From positions 2,565,501 through 2,629,500 of the forward strand of contig NZ_CP115463.1 of assembly GCF_027912495.1 (NCBI RefSeq): a stretch of DNA of 64,000 nt, given 5' to 3'. This stretch comes from Caulobacter sp. NIBR1757. GTDB taxonomy: Bacteria > Pseudomonadota > Alphaproteobacteria > Caulobacterales > Caulobacteraceae. The translations under genes and the position numbers were made by a program. The stretch's first letter is position 1. Each line of letters begins with the position of its first letter. Positions 16,460 to 25,250 of the stretch are shown in pieces. The notes under the pieces were generated by a model, which saw nothing but the letters and a program-made list of their open reading frames with translations, did not search any database and was not told the origin of the DNA.

Positions 16460-17188
16460 ATGGACTCACCTGAGTCCTTTTCCATGCAGCCAGATCGCAC
16501 GAATATCCTTAAGCCTGCGCTAATCGTGACCACGCTCGAAACCCTCACCGCCGCTGAAGCCGCCCAGGCCGTCCCGGTCGATCCGGCGCGGCCGCTGCTG
16601 ATCGTCGACGTCGACGAGGTGCTCGCCCACTTCATGCAGGGCTTCGAGACCTTCGTCGGCCGCCACGGCTACGAGATGCGGATCGACCGCTTCGCCCTGT
16701 TCCAGAACGTCTACAAGGTCGGCTCGCACGAGAGCGTGGACATGCCGACCGGCAAGATCCTGTTCGACGACTTCTTTCGCGACGGGGCCGACGACCTGGC
16801 GCCGGTGGACGGCGCGGCCGGCGCCCTGGATCGGTTGAGCGCCGAGATGACCGTGCTGATCCTGACCAACGCCCCCGATCACGGACGCGCCGCCCGCATG
16901 GGCTGGCTGCGCACCCACGGCCTGCACTATCCGATGATCATCAACAGCGGCCTCAAAGGGCCCATCGTCCGCGACCTGGCGGCCCGGACGACCGGCAAGG
17001 TCGGTTTCATCGATGACCTGCTGCCCAACCTGGAATCGGTGGCGGCCGACGCCCCGGAGGTTCTGCGCTTCCAGATGATCGCCGACGAACGCCTGCGGCC
17101 CTTCGCGCCGACGGATCCGGCCCGGCATGCCTGGGCCGACGACTGGGCGGGGATGGAGCCGGCGATCAGGGCCGGGTTGCTGGACTAG
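16460..17188 (+). CDS. HAD-superfamily hydrolase
   Basis: A likely phosphatase of 242 residues at most. HAD motif I is LLIVDVDEVLAHF, motif II LILTNAPD, a lysine is in SGLKGPI and motif IV is VGFIDDLLPNLESV. The substrate is unknown. The start is uncertain. The ATG at 16460 leaves only 35 bases to the divergent divK and would place the divK promoter and its CtrA-like site inside this gene. A GTG at 16526 (VTTLETLTAAEAA) would leave a 101-base shared promoter region and may be the true start. The gene ends in CTAG, shared with the stop of the next minus-strand gene. Confidence 0.8.
   Translation: MDSPESFSMQPDRTNILKPALIVTTLETLTAAEAAQAVPVDPARPLLIVDVDEVLAHFMQGFETFVGRHGYEMRIDRFALFQNVYKVGSHESVDMPTGKILFDDFFRDGADDLAPVDGAAGALDRLSAEMTVLILTNAPDHGRAARMGWLRTHGLHYPMIINSGLKGPIVRDLAARTTGKVGFIDDLLPNLESVAADAPEVLRFQMIADERLRPFAPTDPARHAWADDWAGMEPAIRAGLLD
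16509..16523. promoter_or_regulatory. CtrA-like binding site upstream of divK
   Basis: TTAA-N7-CTAA (on the divK strand TTAG-N7-TTAA) differs by one base from the CtrA consensus TTAA-N7-TTAA. It is centred about 92 bases upstream of the divK start codon. divK is known to be CtrA-controlled in Caulobacter, which makes the site plausible. Confidence 0.5.
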
Positions 17189-17529
17189 TCCTCGGTCGCT
17201 TTGAACCGCAACGGAATACGCACTGTTCGACCAGCTGTCGGAGTACCCGAGGCGGTCTCCAGCCCCAGTCGGAAATAGCGAGGCAGTTTCGCCACCACGC
17301 CAGCATAAGCATCAGGGGGCGGCGGACCAAGGACGATGCAGTCCGTCAACGATCCGTCATCCTGAACGCGGCAGACGAGGGTTACAGAGAAGTCGTCACG
17401 GTGCAGTTCATTTCGGAGGGACGCAGAAACCTCCTCCCCTGAGGGTTTGCGAACCCAAACAACCTCACCCGGGTCAAGCGGCCCAAGGCCTTGCATGGCT
17501 GCAAGCACAGAGAATATCACCGCGATCAT
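17185..17529 (-). CDS. Small exported protein, TonB C-terminal-like fold
   Basis: A 114-residue protein with a short hydrophobic start (MIAVIFSVLAAMQGLG). The body VTLVCRVQDDGSLTDCIVLG and the end RTVRIPLRFK have the look of the TonB C-terminal / energy-transducer-like domain found in many small periplasmic proteins of Caulobacterales. There is no long Pro-rich linker or clear anchor, so it is probably not a working TonB. It shares CTAG stops with the HAD gene. Confidence 0.6.
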   Translation of the reverse strand: MIAVIFSVLAAMQGLGPLDPGEVVWVRKPSGEEVSASLRNELHRDDFSVTLVCRVQDDGSLTDCIVLGPPPPDAYAGVVAKLPRYFRLGLETASGTPTAGRTVRIPLRFKATED

Positions 17530-17738
17530 GGCATTAGACTACTGACGTAATTTAACTTTACAAGCCATCCGTCGCGCCGCCTTTGGTTGTTATTTTACCA
17601 CTTCCCTTGTTCGTTGACTCTGGTTCTGAGCCCGCGCCATAGTGCGGCCAACGCGGACCGAGCAGGTCGCGCACATGTCAGCTTTTCCCACTCGCCATTC
17701 TAACAGGCGCGCCCCTCCATCGCGCCGGGGGATCACCT

Positions 17739-20123
17739 ATGTCCACGCCACAGACCGCCCAGGTCTTCATCACCAACACCACCGACGGCACGGCCAAGAT
17801 CCAGCTGTGGCACAACAACAGTGACTACGGCACCGAGAGCGCGACCTGGACCGCCGCGCCGGGCCAGACCGTCGGACCGTTGACCGTGCATTTCAACACC
17901 GGTTGGGGCTCTTTCACCGTTCTCGACTACTGGGCCTGCGAGATCGTGGTCACCGGCGGATCGACGCCCGGCCGCTTCGAGAGCACAGGCATCCTGCAGT
18001 ACTCCAGCTGGAAGGAATACCAGCTGCAGGGCAAGGACGCCGGCCAGAACCTGATGTTCACGGTCAGCAGCACCAGCTTCTTCATCAACCTGAAGTCCGG
18101 CGGCGGCTCGACGCCGATGAACCCGGTCGCGCGGCTCTCGGCCCAGGCCTGGCTGACCAACAACACCGGCGGCAACGCCACCCTGACCCTGTTCCACAAC
18201 AACAGCACCGACGGCACCCAGAGCGCCACCTGGACGGCGGCGCCGGGCCAGACGGTGGGCCCATTGACCGTCTATTTCCGCGTGGGGCTGAACGTCGGAT
18301 TCGTGCTCGACTACTGGGCGGTCAAGGCGGCGGTGAAGGACGGGCCGAACCCGGGCATCTATACCTCCAGCGGCTTCGCCAGCATCACCAACTGGAAGGA
18401 ATGCCAGCTGCAGCAGGGGGACGTGAACCAGAACCTGCCGCTGACCGTCGATCTGAGCAGCTTCGCCATCAACCTGCCCTCCGGCGGCTGTTCGGCCGGC
18501 ATGGTCAAGACCGGCCCCTACACGGTGATCGACAACGTCTTCGTGCTGATGCTGGAGAACCACTCGTTCGAGAACGTCTTCGGTCAGTCGGATATTCAGG
18601 GCATCACCCGCGCCCCGCCGGGAACGACCAACAGCTACGACAGCAGCAACTACCCCAACAGCCCCAACCCGGCCATCGTCCAGAACGATCCGGTCGGGCC
18701 CAACGCCCCGTTCGCCATGCCGACCGACCCAGGCCACGAGTGGTTCGATACCCTGGAACAGCTGCTGGGGCCCGAATGGGGCGTGCAATACACTGGGCCC
18801 AACAAGCAGACCCGCACGCCCTGGACCGCCTACAACCAGCCGGTGGTGAACACCGGCTTTGTCAGCAACTACGCCACGACGGTCACCGAGATCACCTCGA
18901 ACAATCCCAGCAAGCCGACCTCGACCGAGTACGGCGATCCGATGCTGGGCTTCACCACCCAGACCGACCTGCCGGTGATCTATGCCCTGGCGACGGAGTT
19001 CGCGATCTGCGACTCCTGGCACGCTTCGGTGCCGGGACCGACCTGGCCCAACCGCTTCTTCGTGCACGGCGCCTCCTCGGGCGGCTGGGCCGACTCTCCC
19101 AGCAGCCTGCAGACCGTGGCCTGGGAAACGCCCGGCGGCGGCTTCGTCTATCCGAGCGGCGCATCGATCTATGACCGGCTGTCGGCGGCCGGGCTGTCGT
19201 GGCGGGTATATGTCGACGAGAACGGGCCGGTGTTCGGCGGCATTCCGCAGGTCGCGGCGCTGCAGGGCATCACCTACAAGGTCAACACCAACAATTTCGG
19301 CAGTTTCGCTCAGGACGTGCAGGGCCCCTACCCCTACGCCTACACCTTCATTGAGCCCAACTACGGCGACACCACCGGCGGCTCCTACGAAGGCGGCTCC
19401 TCGCAACATCCGATGGATTCGATGGCCGGCGGCGAAGGGCTGATCAAGGCCACCTACGAGGCGATCCGCAACTCGCCGCTGTGGGAACGCAGCCTGCTGA
19501 TCATCACCTATGACGAGCACGGCGGCTTTTACGACAGCGTGCAGCCCCAGGCCGCGCCGCAGCCGAACGACGGCAGCCCGCAGGACCTGAAGATCAACGG
19601 CGGCGGCTTCCTGTTCGACTGGTACGGGGTGCGGGTTCCGGCGGTGCTGGTCTCGCCGCTGATCCCCAGGGGGGTGGTCGACAAGACCCTCTACGACCAT
19701 GCCTCGGTGCCCGCGACCCTGGAGGCGCTGTTCGGCCTGCAGCCGATGACCGCCCGCGACGCCGCCGCCAACACCGTGCTGGCCCAGCTGTCGCTGACGA
19801 CCCCGCGCACCGACTGTCCGACGGTCCTGCCCGCCGTCGCGCCGGAGCCGCCGCGCGCGGCCCCGCCCGTCGATCCGAATGCCCCCCTGCCGCAGGATGG
19901 AAACACCATCGGCTTCATCAGGGTGCTGGCCAAGACCGACGTCGATCTGGCGCGGGGCGATCCGGCCGAGGTGGCGGCGATCGAGGCGCAGGTGGCCGCG
20001 ATCACCACGGTCGGCGAGGCGGAAGCCTATGGCCGCCAGGTCATCGCCAAGGCCGCCGCGGCCCAGGCGGCGGTCAATCCGGCCTCGACCGCGCCACCGC
20101 CGGCTCCGCCCCGGGCGGACTGA
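17739..20123 (+). CDS. Phosphoesterase (phospholipase C / acid phosphatase family) with two N-terminal beta repeats
   Basis: A 794-residue protein. Residues about 7-120 and 134-250 are two copies of the same beta-rich module; both contain ATWTAAPGQTVGPLTV, LDYWA and a SSWKEYQLQ / TNWKECQLQ block. From about 262 comes a phosphoesterase domain: VFVLMLENHSFENVFG (nucleophile/metal region), PGPTWPNRFFVHGASSGG, LLIITYDEHGGFYDS and LYDHASVPATLEALFGL. The last 100 residues are Pro/Ala-rich. No classical signal peptide is visible, although the substrate class of this family (phospholipids, phosphate esters) suggests export. A 209-base gap precedes it and no partner gene is evident. Confidence 0.85.
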   Translation: MSTPQTAQVFITNTTDGTAKIQLWHNNSDYGTESATWTAAPGQTVGPLTVHFNTGWGSFTVLDYWACEIVVTGGSTPGRFESTGILQYSSWKEYQLQGKDAGQNLMFTVSSTSFFINLKSGGGSTPMNPVARLSAQAWLTNNTGGNATLTLFHNNSTDGTQSATWTAAPGQTVGPLTVYFRVGLNVGFVLDYWAVKAAVKDGPNPGIYTSSGFASITNWKECQLQQGDVNQNLPLTVDLSSFAINLPSGGCSAGMVKTGPYTVIDNVFVLMLENHSFENVFGQSDIQGITRAPPGTTNSYDSSNYPNSPNPAIVQNDPVGPNAPFAMPTDPGHEWFDTLEQLLGPEWGVQYTGPNKQTRTPWTAYNQPVVNTGFVSNYATTVTEITSNNPSKPTSTEYGDPMLGFTTQTDLPVIYALATEFAICDSWHASVPGPTWPNRFFVHGASSGGWADSPSSLQTVAWETPGGGFVYPSGASIYDRLSAAGLSWRVYVDENGPVFGGIPQVAALQGITYKVNTNNFGSFAQDVQGPYPYAYTFIEPNYGDTTGGSYEGGSSQHPMDSMAGGEGLIKATYEAIRNSPLWERSLLIITYDEHGGFYDSVQPQAAPQPNDGSPQDLKINGGGFLFDWYGVRVPAVLVSPLIPRGVVDKTLYDHASVPATLEALFGLQPMTARDAAANTVLAQLSLTTPRTDCPTVLPAVAPEPPRAAPPVDPNAPLPQDGNTIGFIRVLAKTDVDLARGDPAEVAAIEAQVAAITTVGEAEAYGRQVIAKAAAAQAAVNPASTAPPPAPPRAD

Positions 20124-20129
20124 CCGGGG

Positions 20130-20747
20130 CTAGTCCTTCTGCTCATGCCCGGGAAACGGCTCGGCGTTGAGCAGGCGGGCGAGGTGCGCCGCATTGTCGG
20201 CCACCATGGCGGCGGTCTTGGCCACCTTCTCGGGGGTCTTCTTCAGATCCTTGAAATCGACAGAGCCCATGGCTTCGCCGACCCAGTAGCAGGCGGCGAC
20301 GGCGGGGATGGTGAATCCGACGTCGTTCAACGCCTGGAAGACCTCGGCCGAGGTATGGTGGGCGCCGTCCTCGTTGCCGACCACGGCGCAGACGGCGACC
20401 TTGCCGTAGGAGGGCATACGGCCCTGCTCGTCGGTCTCGCTCAGGAAGGCGTCCAACCGTTCAAGCACCCGCTTGGCGACGCTGCTCGGCTGGCCCATCC
20501 AGATCGGTCCGCCGAGGATCAGGATGTCGGCGGCGAGGATTTTCTTGCGAATGGCCGGCCAGTCGTCGCCCTTGCCTTCGTCGGAGGTCACGCCAGGCAG
20601 GACATTATGGGCGGCGACGCGGATGATCTTCGCGACCTCGACGCCGCAGCGTTCGAAGTCCTTTCGCATCAGGTCGAGAATGGCGTCAGTCGAACTGTCG
20701 CCGTCACGCTTGAGGGTGCAGTTGAGGGGTTGAGCCTTGAGCGCCAT
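20130..20747 (-). CDS. Flavodoxin-family NAD(P)H oxidoreductase
   Basis: A 205-residue flavodoxin-like protein. KAQPLNCTLKRDGDSSTDAI takes the place of the usual phosphate-binding start, and ADILILGGPIWMGQPSSVAKR is the typical second loop of FMN-binding reductases. GNEDGAHHTSAEVFQALNDVG follows. It probably transfers electrons or reduces quinones, with the substrate unknown. It ends 6 bases from the phosphoesterase stop (convergent). Confidence 0.8.
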   Translation of the reverse strand: MALKAQPLNCTLKRDGDSSTDAILDLMRKDFERCGVEVAKIIRVAAHNVLPGVTSDEGKGDDWPAIRKKILAADILILGGPIWMGQPSSVAKRVLERLDAFLSETDEQGRMPSYGKVAVCAVVGNEDGAHHTSAEVFQALNDVGFTIPAVAACYWVGEAMGSVDFKDLKKTPEKVAKTAAMVADNAAHLARLLNAEPFPGHEQKD

Positions 20748-20804
20748 GGGTCGTCTCGCCGTTGAAGGTCGAGGTTAGACGCGCAGAGGCGGTTGGCTGT
20801 TCCC

Positions 20805-21665
20805 TCAGTCCTTCTTGCTCAGTCTGGCGACAAGGCTCGACGTATCCCACCGGTTACCGCCCAGAGCCTGCACCTCGGCGTAGTAACCGTCGACCAGCCT
20901 GGTCATCTCCAGCGTCGCCCCCTTGGTCACCGCTTCGTCGAGCACCAACCCAAGGTCCTTGCGCATCCAGTCGACCGCGAAGCCGAAGTCGAACTTGCCC
21001 TGCACCATCGTCGCCCAGCGGTTGTCCATCTGCCAGGACTGGGCGGCGCCCTTGCTGATGGCGTCGAACACCGCCTGCGGGTCCACCCCGGCCCGGTCGC
21101 AGAAGTGCACCGCCTCGGCCAGGCCCTGGACAACGCCGGCGATGCAGATCTGGTTGGCCATCTTCGCCAGCTGGCCGTGCCCCGGACCGCCAATGCGCTT
21201 GATGGCCTTGGCGTAGGCGCCGATGACGGGCTCCGCCTTCGCCAGGGCCGCCTCGTCGCCGCCGACCATGATGGTCAGCTGGCCGTTCTCCGCCCCCGCC
21301 TGGCCGCCGCTGACCGGCGCATCCAGGAAGACGCGGCCGGAGGCCTCGGCAAGATCGGCCATCTCCCGGGCCACCTTGGCCGAGATGGTGGTGTGGTCGA
21401 CGACGATGCCGCCGTAGTTCATCGAATCGAGGATGTCGAAGACGACGCTGCGCACGTCGTCGTCGTTGCCGACGCACAGGGCCACGAGGTCGCAGGCGTG
21501 GACCGTCTCGTTCAGGGTCAGCCCCGCCCGACCGCCGTAGGTCTCGACCCAGCGCAGCGCCTTGGCCGGCGAGCGATTGTAGACACTGACCTCATGCCCG
21601 GCCCTGGCCAGATGGCCGGCCATCGGAAAACCCATGACCCCGAGGCCGACAAACGCGACTTTCAT
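20805..21665 (-). CDS. NAD(P)-dependent beta-hydroxyacid dehydrogenase
   Basis: A 286-residue enzyme of the 3-hydroxyisobutyrate dehydrogenase / tartronate semialdehyde reductase family. The N-terminal Rossmann fold has VAFVGLGVMGFPMAGHLARAG. The substrate-site motif FLDAPVSGGQAGAENG, the catalytic lysine region GHGQLAKMANQI and the C-terminal MRKDLGLVLDEA are all present. Which hydroxyacid it uses cannot be told from sequence. It is divergent from motB, with 81 bases between the two start codons. Confidence 0.88.
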   Translation of the reverse strand: MKVAFVGLGVMGFPMAGHLARAGHEVSVYNRSPAKALRWVETYGGRAGLTLNETVHACDLVALCVGNDDDVRSVVFDILDSMNYGGIVVDHTTISAKVAREMADLAEASGRVFLDAPVSGGQAGAENGQLTIMVGGDEAALAKAEPVIGAYAKAIKRIGGPGHGQLAKMANQICIAGVVQGLAEAVHFCDRAGVDPQAVFDAISKGAAQSWQMDNRWATMVQGKFDFGFAVDWMRKDLGLVLDEAVTKGATLEMTRLVDGYYAEVQALGGNRWDTSSLVARLSKKD

Positions 21666-21746
21666 TCCGCGACTCCAACTAAAGGAAACACCATCTTAAC
21701 GCGCCCGCGCGAGGTTGCCCCATCAAGGTTAAGCGGGGCGTACAGT

Positions 21747-22640
21747 ATGGCGATCGGGGGCGACCGGCCGATCCTCATCAAGAAGGTGAAGAAGGTAGTC
21801 GGCGGGGGTCACCACGGCGGCGCCTGGAAGGTCGCGTACGCCGACTTCGTCACCGCCATGATGGCCTTCTTCCTGCTGATGTGGCTGATCAACACCACGT
21901 CCCCCGAGCAGAAGCGCGGCATCGCCGACTATTTCGCACCGGCATCCGTCTCGGCGACCACCAGCGGCTCCGGCGGCATCCTCGGCGGCACGGCGCTGGG
22001 CGAGGACGGCTCCAAGGCCAGCGGCTCGCTCGACATCGTCGAGGAACAGAGCCCGGAATCGAAGCCGCAGGAAAATCCCGACCAGAAGAGCGGCGGAGAG
22101 CTGTCCGAAACCAGCACCGACGCCCTGCGCAAGGAACTGGAAAAGCGCGACGCCGAGAATTTCGCCTCCGCCGCCCAGAGCCTGCGCCAGGCGCTGCAGG
22201 ACATGCCGGAGCTGGCCGAGCTTTCCAAGCAGATCCAGATCGACATCACCCCGGAAGGCCTGCGCATCCAGCTGGTCGACCAGGAAGGCCGCTCGATGTT
22301 CAAGGAGGGCATGGCCGCCCCCAACGACCGGGCCCGCATCCTGCTGCGGGCCGTCGCCAAGATCGTCAACCAGCTGCCCAACCGGGTGACCGTGTCGGGC
22401 CACACGAGCTCCAACGCCGACGGCAGCCGCTCCAGCGGCGACTGGTCGCTGTCGGCGGCCCGCGCCGACCAGTCGCGGCTGATTCTGCAGGGGGCCGGCG
22501 TCGACGCCGACCGCATCTATCAGGTGTCCGGCAAGGCCAACTCCGATCCGCTGTATCCGGACGATCCAACTCTGGCGGGAAACCGACGCATAGCCATCGT
22601 GCTGCTGCGGGAAGCCCCCGTATTGCCTCCGGATCAGTAG
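21747..22640 (+). CDS. motB: Flagellar motor stator protein MotB
   Basis: The peptidoglycan-anchored half of the MotA/MotB proton channel that powers the flagellum. Its 297 residues start with the basic cytoplasmic tail (ILIKKVKKVVGGGHHGGAWKV). One membrane helix follows with the proton-carrying aspartate, D33 in YADFVTAMMAFFLLMWLINT, then a Ser/Glu-rich linker with a plug region and an OmpA-like domain (VTVSGHTSSNADGSRSSGDW..LSAARADQSR..GNRRIAIVLLR). The ATG at 21747 is chosen because the longer open frame runs back through the antisense of the dehydrogenase gene. No motA is adjacent, as in Caulobacter where the two are unlinked. Confidence 0.95.
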   Translation: MAIGGDRPILIKKVKKVVGGGHHGGAWKVAYADFVTAMMAFFLLMWLINTTSPEQKRGIADYFAPASVSATTSGSGGILGGTALGEDGSKASGSLDIVEEQSPESKPQENPDQKSGGELSETSTDALRKELEKRDAENFASAAQSLRQALQDMPELAELSKQIQIDITPEGLRIQLVDQEGRSMFKEGMAAPNDRARILLRAVAKIVNQLPNRVTVSGHTSSNADGSRSSGDWSLSAARADQSRLILQGAGVDADRIYQVSGKANSDPLYPDDPTLAGNRRIAIVLLREAPVLPPDQ

Positions 22641-22744
22641 ATGAGACGCTCGAACCCCTTGCGCTGTTGGGGTTCATGCCCCCTAATCTCCGTCCAACGG
22701 CAGAGCGCGCAAGGCGGGCTCGAAGGGTTGGGCAGGCGAGTCGC

Positions 22745-23584
22745 GTGACGCATCATTTTCCAGCTTCGGGGAGAATGCGGTTCTTTCTGACCGCCGCGTC
22801 GCCCTGCCCCTACCTTCCGGGGCGTGAGGAACGGAAGGTCTTCGCCCACCTTCCCCAGGCCGACGGCGCCGCCATCAACGACAGCCTCACCCAGAGCGGC
22901 TTCCGCCGCAGCCAGAACATCGCCTACCGTCCGGCCTGTGAGCTGTGCAACAGCTGCACTTCGGCCCGCATTCCGGTGAAGGACTATGTCTTCACCCGGT
23001 CGGAGCGGAAGGTCCTGCGCCGCAACGAGGACCTGCGCCGTCACGTGGTCGAGGCCGAGGCGACGACCGAGCAGTTCGACCTGCTGCGCCGCTATCTGCT
23101 GACCCGCCACGCCGACGGCGGCATGGCCGAGATGACCTGGCCCGACTATGTGGCCATGGTCGAGGACACCACGGTCCGCACCCACATCGTCGAGTACCGC
23201 ACCCCGTCGAAGGACCGCGGTCCCGGCGACCTGCTCGCCTGTGTGCTGATTGACGTGATGGGAGACGGCCTGTCGCTGGTCTACAGCTTCTATGATCCGG
23301 ACCTGGCCAAGCGCAGCCTGGGCAGCTTCATCGTGCTCGACAACCTGATCCAGGCGGCGATGAACGAGTTGCCGCACGTCTACCTGGGCTACTGGGTGCC
23401 GGGCAGCGAGAAGATGACCTACAAGGTTCGCTTCTCGCCGCTGGAGATCCTGCGCCCGAACGGCTGGGGCCTCATCTCCGCTCGCGAGGTCGCCAGAGCC
23501 GAGGCCATCCTGGAAGCCAACAAGGCGGCCAAGGGCCCGGATATGCCGAAGCTGGGGCGCAAAGAGCCCCAGCTGCCTCAATAA
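22745..23584 (+). CDS. bpt: Aspartate/glutamate leucyltransferase
   Basis: Transfers leucine from Leu-tRNA to N-terminal Asp or Glu, creating a ClpS/ClpAP degradation signal (bacterial N-end rule). The protein has 279 residues and starts at a GTG (THHFPASGRMRFFLTAASPC). Conserved features: FRRSQNIAYRPACELCNSCTSARI with its cysteine cluster, RYLLTRHADGGMAEM, and VYLGYWVPGSEKMTYKVRFSPLE. The same frame is open further upstream but only over the end of motB. Bpt and arginyltransferases share this fold; the length and the alphaproteobacterial setting favour Bpt. Confidence 0.92.
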   Translation: MTHHFPASGRMRFFLTAASPCPYLPGREERKVFAHLPQADGAAINDSLTQSGFRRSQNIAYRPACELCNSCTSARIPVKDYVFTRSERKVLRRNEDLRRHVVEAEATTEQFDLLRRYLLTRHADGGMAEMTWPDYVAMVEDTTVRTHIVEYRTPSKDRGPGDLLACVLIDVMGDGLSLVYSFYDPDLAKRSLGSFIVLDNLIQAAMNELPHVYLGYWVPGSEKMTYKVRFSPLEILRPNGWGLISAREVARAEAILEANKAAKGPDMPKLGRKEPQLPQ

Positions 23585-23595
23585 ATGCGTTGGGG

Positions 23596-24594
23596 TTAGC
23601 CCCAGGGGCCGGACACCGCTTCGGGTTCCGTCAACGGCAGATCCTGGCCGCCGGCATATTTCACAAGCGCCTCGATCCGCTTCTCGATCGGCGGATGGCT
23701 GGCGAACAGGTCCATGACCCCCTCCTTGCCGTCGTCCAGGAACATGGCCCGGATCGAGTCCGGGCCGTCGATGTGGGCCTTGCCGCTGATCTTGCGCAGG
23801 GCGCCGATCATGGCGTCGGGGTTCTTGGTCAGCTCCACGGCCCCGGCGTCGGCGACGAATTCACGGGTGCGCGACAGCATCATGCGGATGACGATGGCCA
23901 GGATGTAGCCGATCGCCGCGGCCGCGAAGGCGATGATCAGCAAGAGCCCGGCGCCCTTGTTCTTGTCGGAACTGGAGCCGATCCGGCCGAAGCGCATCCC
24001 CCGGAACATCACCTCGGCCAGCAGGGTGATGATGCCGGCGAACACCGCGGCAATGACCATGGTGCGGACATCCTTGTTGAGGATGTGGGTTAGTTCATGG
24101 GCCAGCACGGCCTCGAGCTCGGGCCTGGTCAGCGTCAGCACGAGGCCGCGGGTGACGGTGACGCTGTACTGCTTCTGGTTCAGGCCGGTGGCGAAGGCGT
24201 TCAGGGCCTCGCTCTCGATGATACGCAGGGACGGCATCGGAAGGCCGCGTGAAATACAGAGGTTTTCCAGCAGGTTGTAGAGCTCAGGTTCATCCTGCCT
24301 GCTAACCGGCCGCGCGCCGGTCGCCAGGTCGATGATCGTTTGGTTGGCGAAGTAGGCGATGGCGAACCAGACGATCGAAACCACGACCGCCAGCGGCAGC
24401 GAGACGACGAGCAGCTGGGTGGCGCGGGCCAGGTCCCCGGCGACCGACCCGCTCGAGGGCAGCACCCCCGCCCCCATCAGCCCGACCGTCAGGGCCCAGA
24501 TCAATCCGGTCAGCAGGACGGGGAAGCCGACCAGCAGGACCGCCGACCGCGTGTTGTTGGCCTGGATGTGGGTGTAGAGGCCGACGGGCCCCAT
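23596..24594 (-). CDS. M48-family membrane metallopeptidase (HtpX-like)
   Basis: A 332-residue zinc peptidase of the inner membrane, probably in membrane protein quality control. Two hydrophobic segments precede the catalytic site (about 17-42 and 61-82), which is H166-E-L-T-H170. Two more membrane segments follow, then REFVADAGAVELTKNP, which supplies the third zinc ligand, and FASHPPIEKRIEALVKYAGG at the end. It follows the LemA gene by 4 bases; LemA plus M48 peptidase is a common conserved pair. It is longer than classical HtpX and has its own N-terminal region. Confidence 0.9.
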   Translation of the reverse strand: MGPVGLYTHIQANNTRSAVLLVGFPVLLTGLIWALTVGLMGAGVLPSSGSVAGDLARATQLLVVSLPLAVVVSIVWFAIAYFANQTIIDLATGARPVSRQDEPELYNLLENLCISRGLPMPSLRIIESEALNAFATGLNQKQYSVTVTRGLVLTLTRPELEAVLAHELTHILNKDVRTMVIAAVFAGIITLLAEVMFRGMRFGRIGSSSDKNKGAGLLLIIAFAAAAIGYILAIVIRMMLSRTREFVADAGAVELTKNPDAMIGALRKISGKAHIDGPDSIRAMFLDDGKEGVMDLFASHPPIEKRIEALVKYAGGQDLPLTEPEAVSGPWG

Positions 24595-24598
24595 GGGA

Positions 24599-25168
24599 TC
24601 AGAACTTCACGGCGGGCGCGGCGGCGTCCATGGCGGCGCGGCTGTCGCTCCCCACGTCATACAGGGTGCGATCCTTGCCGAAGCCGAACATCCCCGCGAA
24701 CACCACGGCCGGGAAGCCGCGCCGGGCGGCGTTGAACTCGGTCACGGCGTTGTTGAAGAACCGGCGGGCGGCGGCCAGCTTGTTCTCGAGATCGGCCAGC
24801 TGGTCCTGCAGGCTCAGGAAGTTGGTGTTGGCCTTGAGGTCCGGATAGGCCTCGGCCACCGCGAACAGCTGGCGCAGGGCGCCGCTCAAAGCACCCTCCG
24901 CCTGCACCTTCTGATCGACGGTCGTGGCGCCGGCGGCGGCGTTGCGGGCGGCGATGACCGCCTCCAGCGTGCCCTTCTCATGGGCGGCGTAGCCCTTCAC
25001 CGTCTCAACCAGATTGGGAATCAGGTCCTGCCGCTGCTTCAGCTGAACGTCGATGTCGGCGAAGGCCTGGTCGGCGCGGGCGTTGAGCGCCACCAGCCGG
25101 TTGTAGACCCCGATGATGATCAGGCCGAGGACGGCGATGATGACGACGATGACGATCGTGGCGCCCAT
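24599..25168 (-). CDS. lemA: LemA family protein
   Basis: A 189-residue membrane-anchored helical protein. An N-terminal helix (IVIVVIIAVLGLIIIGVYN) is followed by the family signature RLVALNARADQAFADIDVQL and RQDLIPNLVETVKGYAAHE, and a C-terminal YNNAV-type helix (RRFFNNAVTEFNAARRGFP). The ATG at 25168 puts the membrane helix at residue 3; the longer frame adds only non-family sequence. It is the first gene of a two-gene operon with the M48 peptidase. The function of LemA proteins is poorly known. Confidence 0.92.
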   Translation of the reverse strand: MGATIVIVVIIAVLGLIIIGVYNRLVALNARADQAFADIDVQLKQRQDLIPNLVETVKGYAAHEKGTLEAVIAARNAAAGATTVDQKVQAEGALSGALRQLFAVAEAYPDLKANTNFLSLQDQLADLENKLAAARRFFNNAVTEFNAARRGFPAVVFAGMFGFGKDRTLYDVGSDSRAAMDAAAPAVKF

Positions 25169-25250
25169 GGTGTTCCTCGCAAGCGACTGCCGCGACGCTA
25201 GCCGATTGGTCAGCCCACGCAACCCCGGCCGACTTCCCAAATTGGGGCGC

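Noticed and set aside
17185..17529. Calling the small exported protein a TonB
   Set aside because: It has no Pro-rich spacer and is half the usual length; only the C-terminal fold pattern is suggestive.
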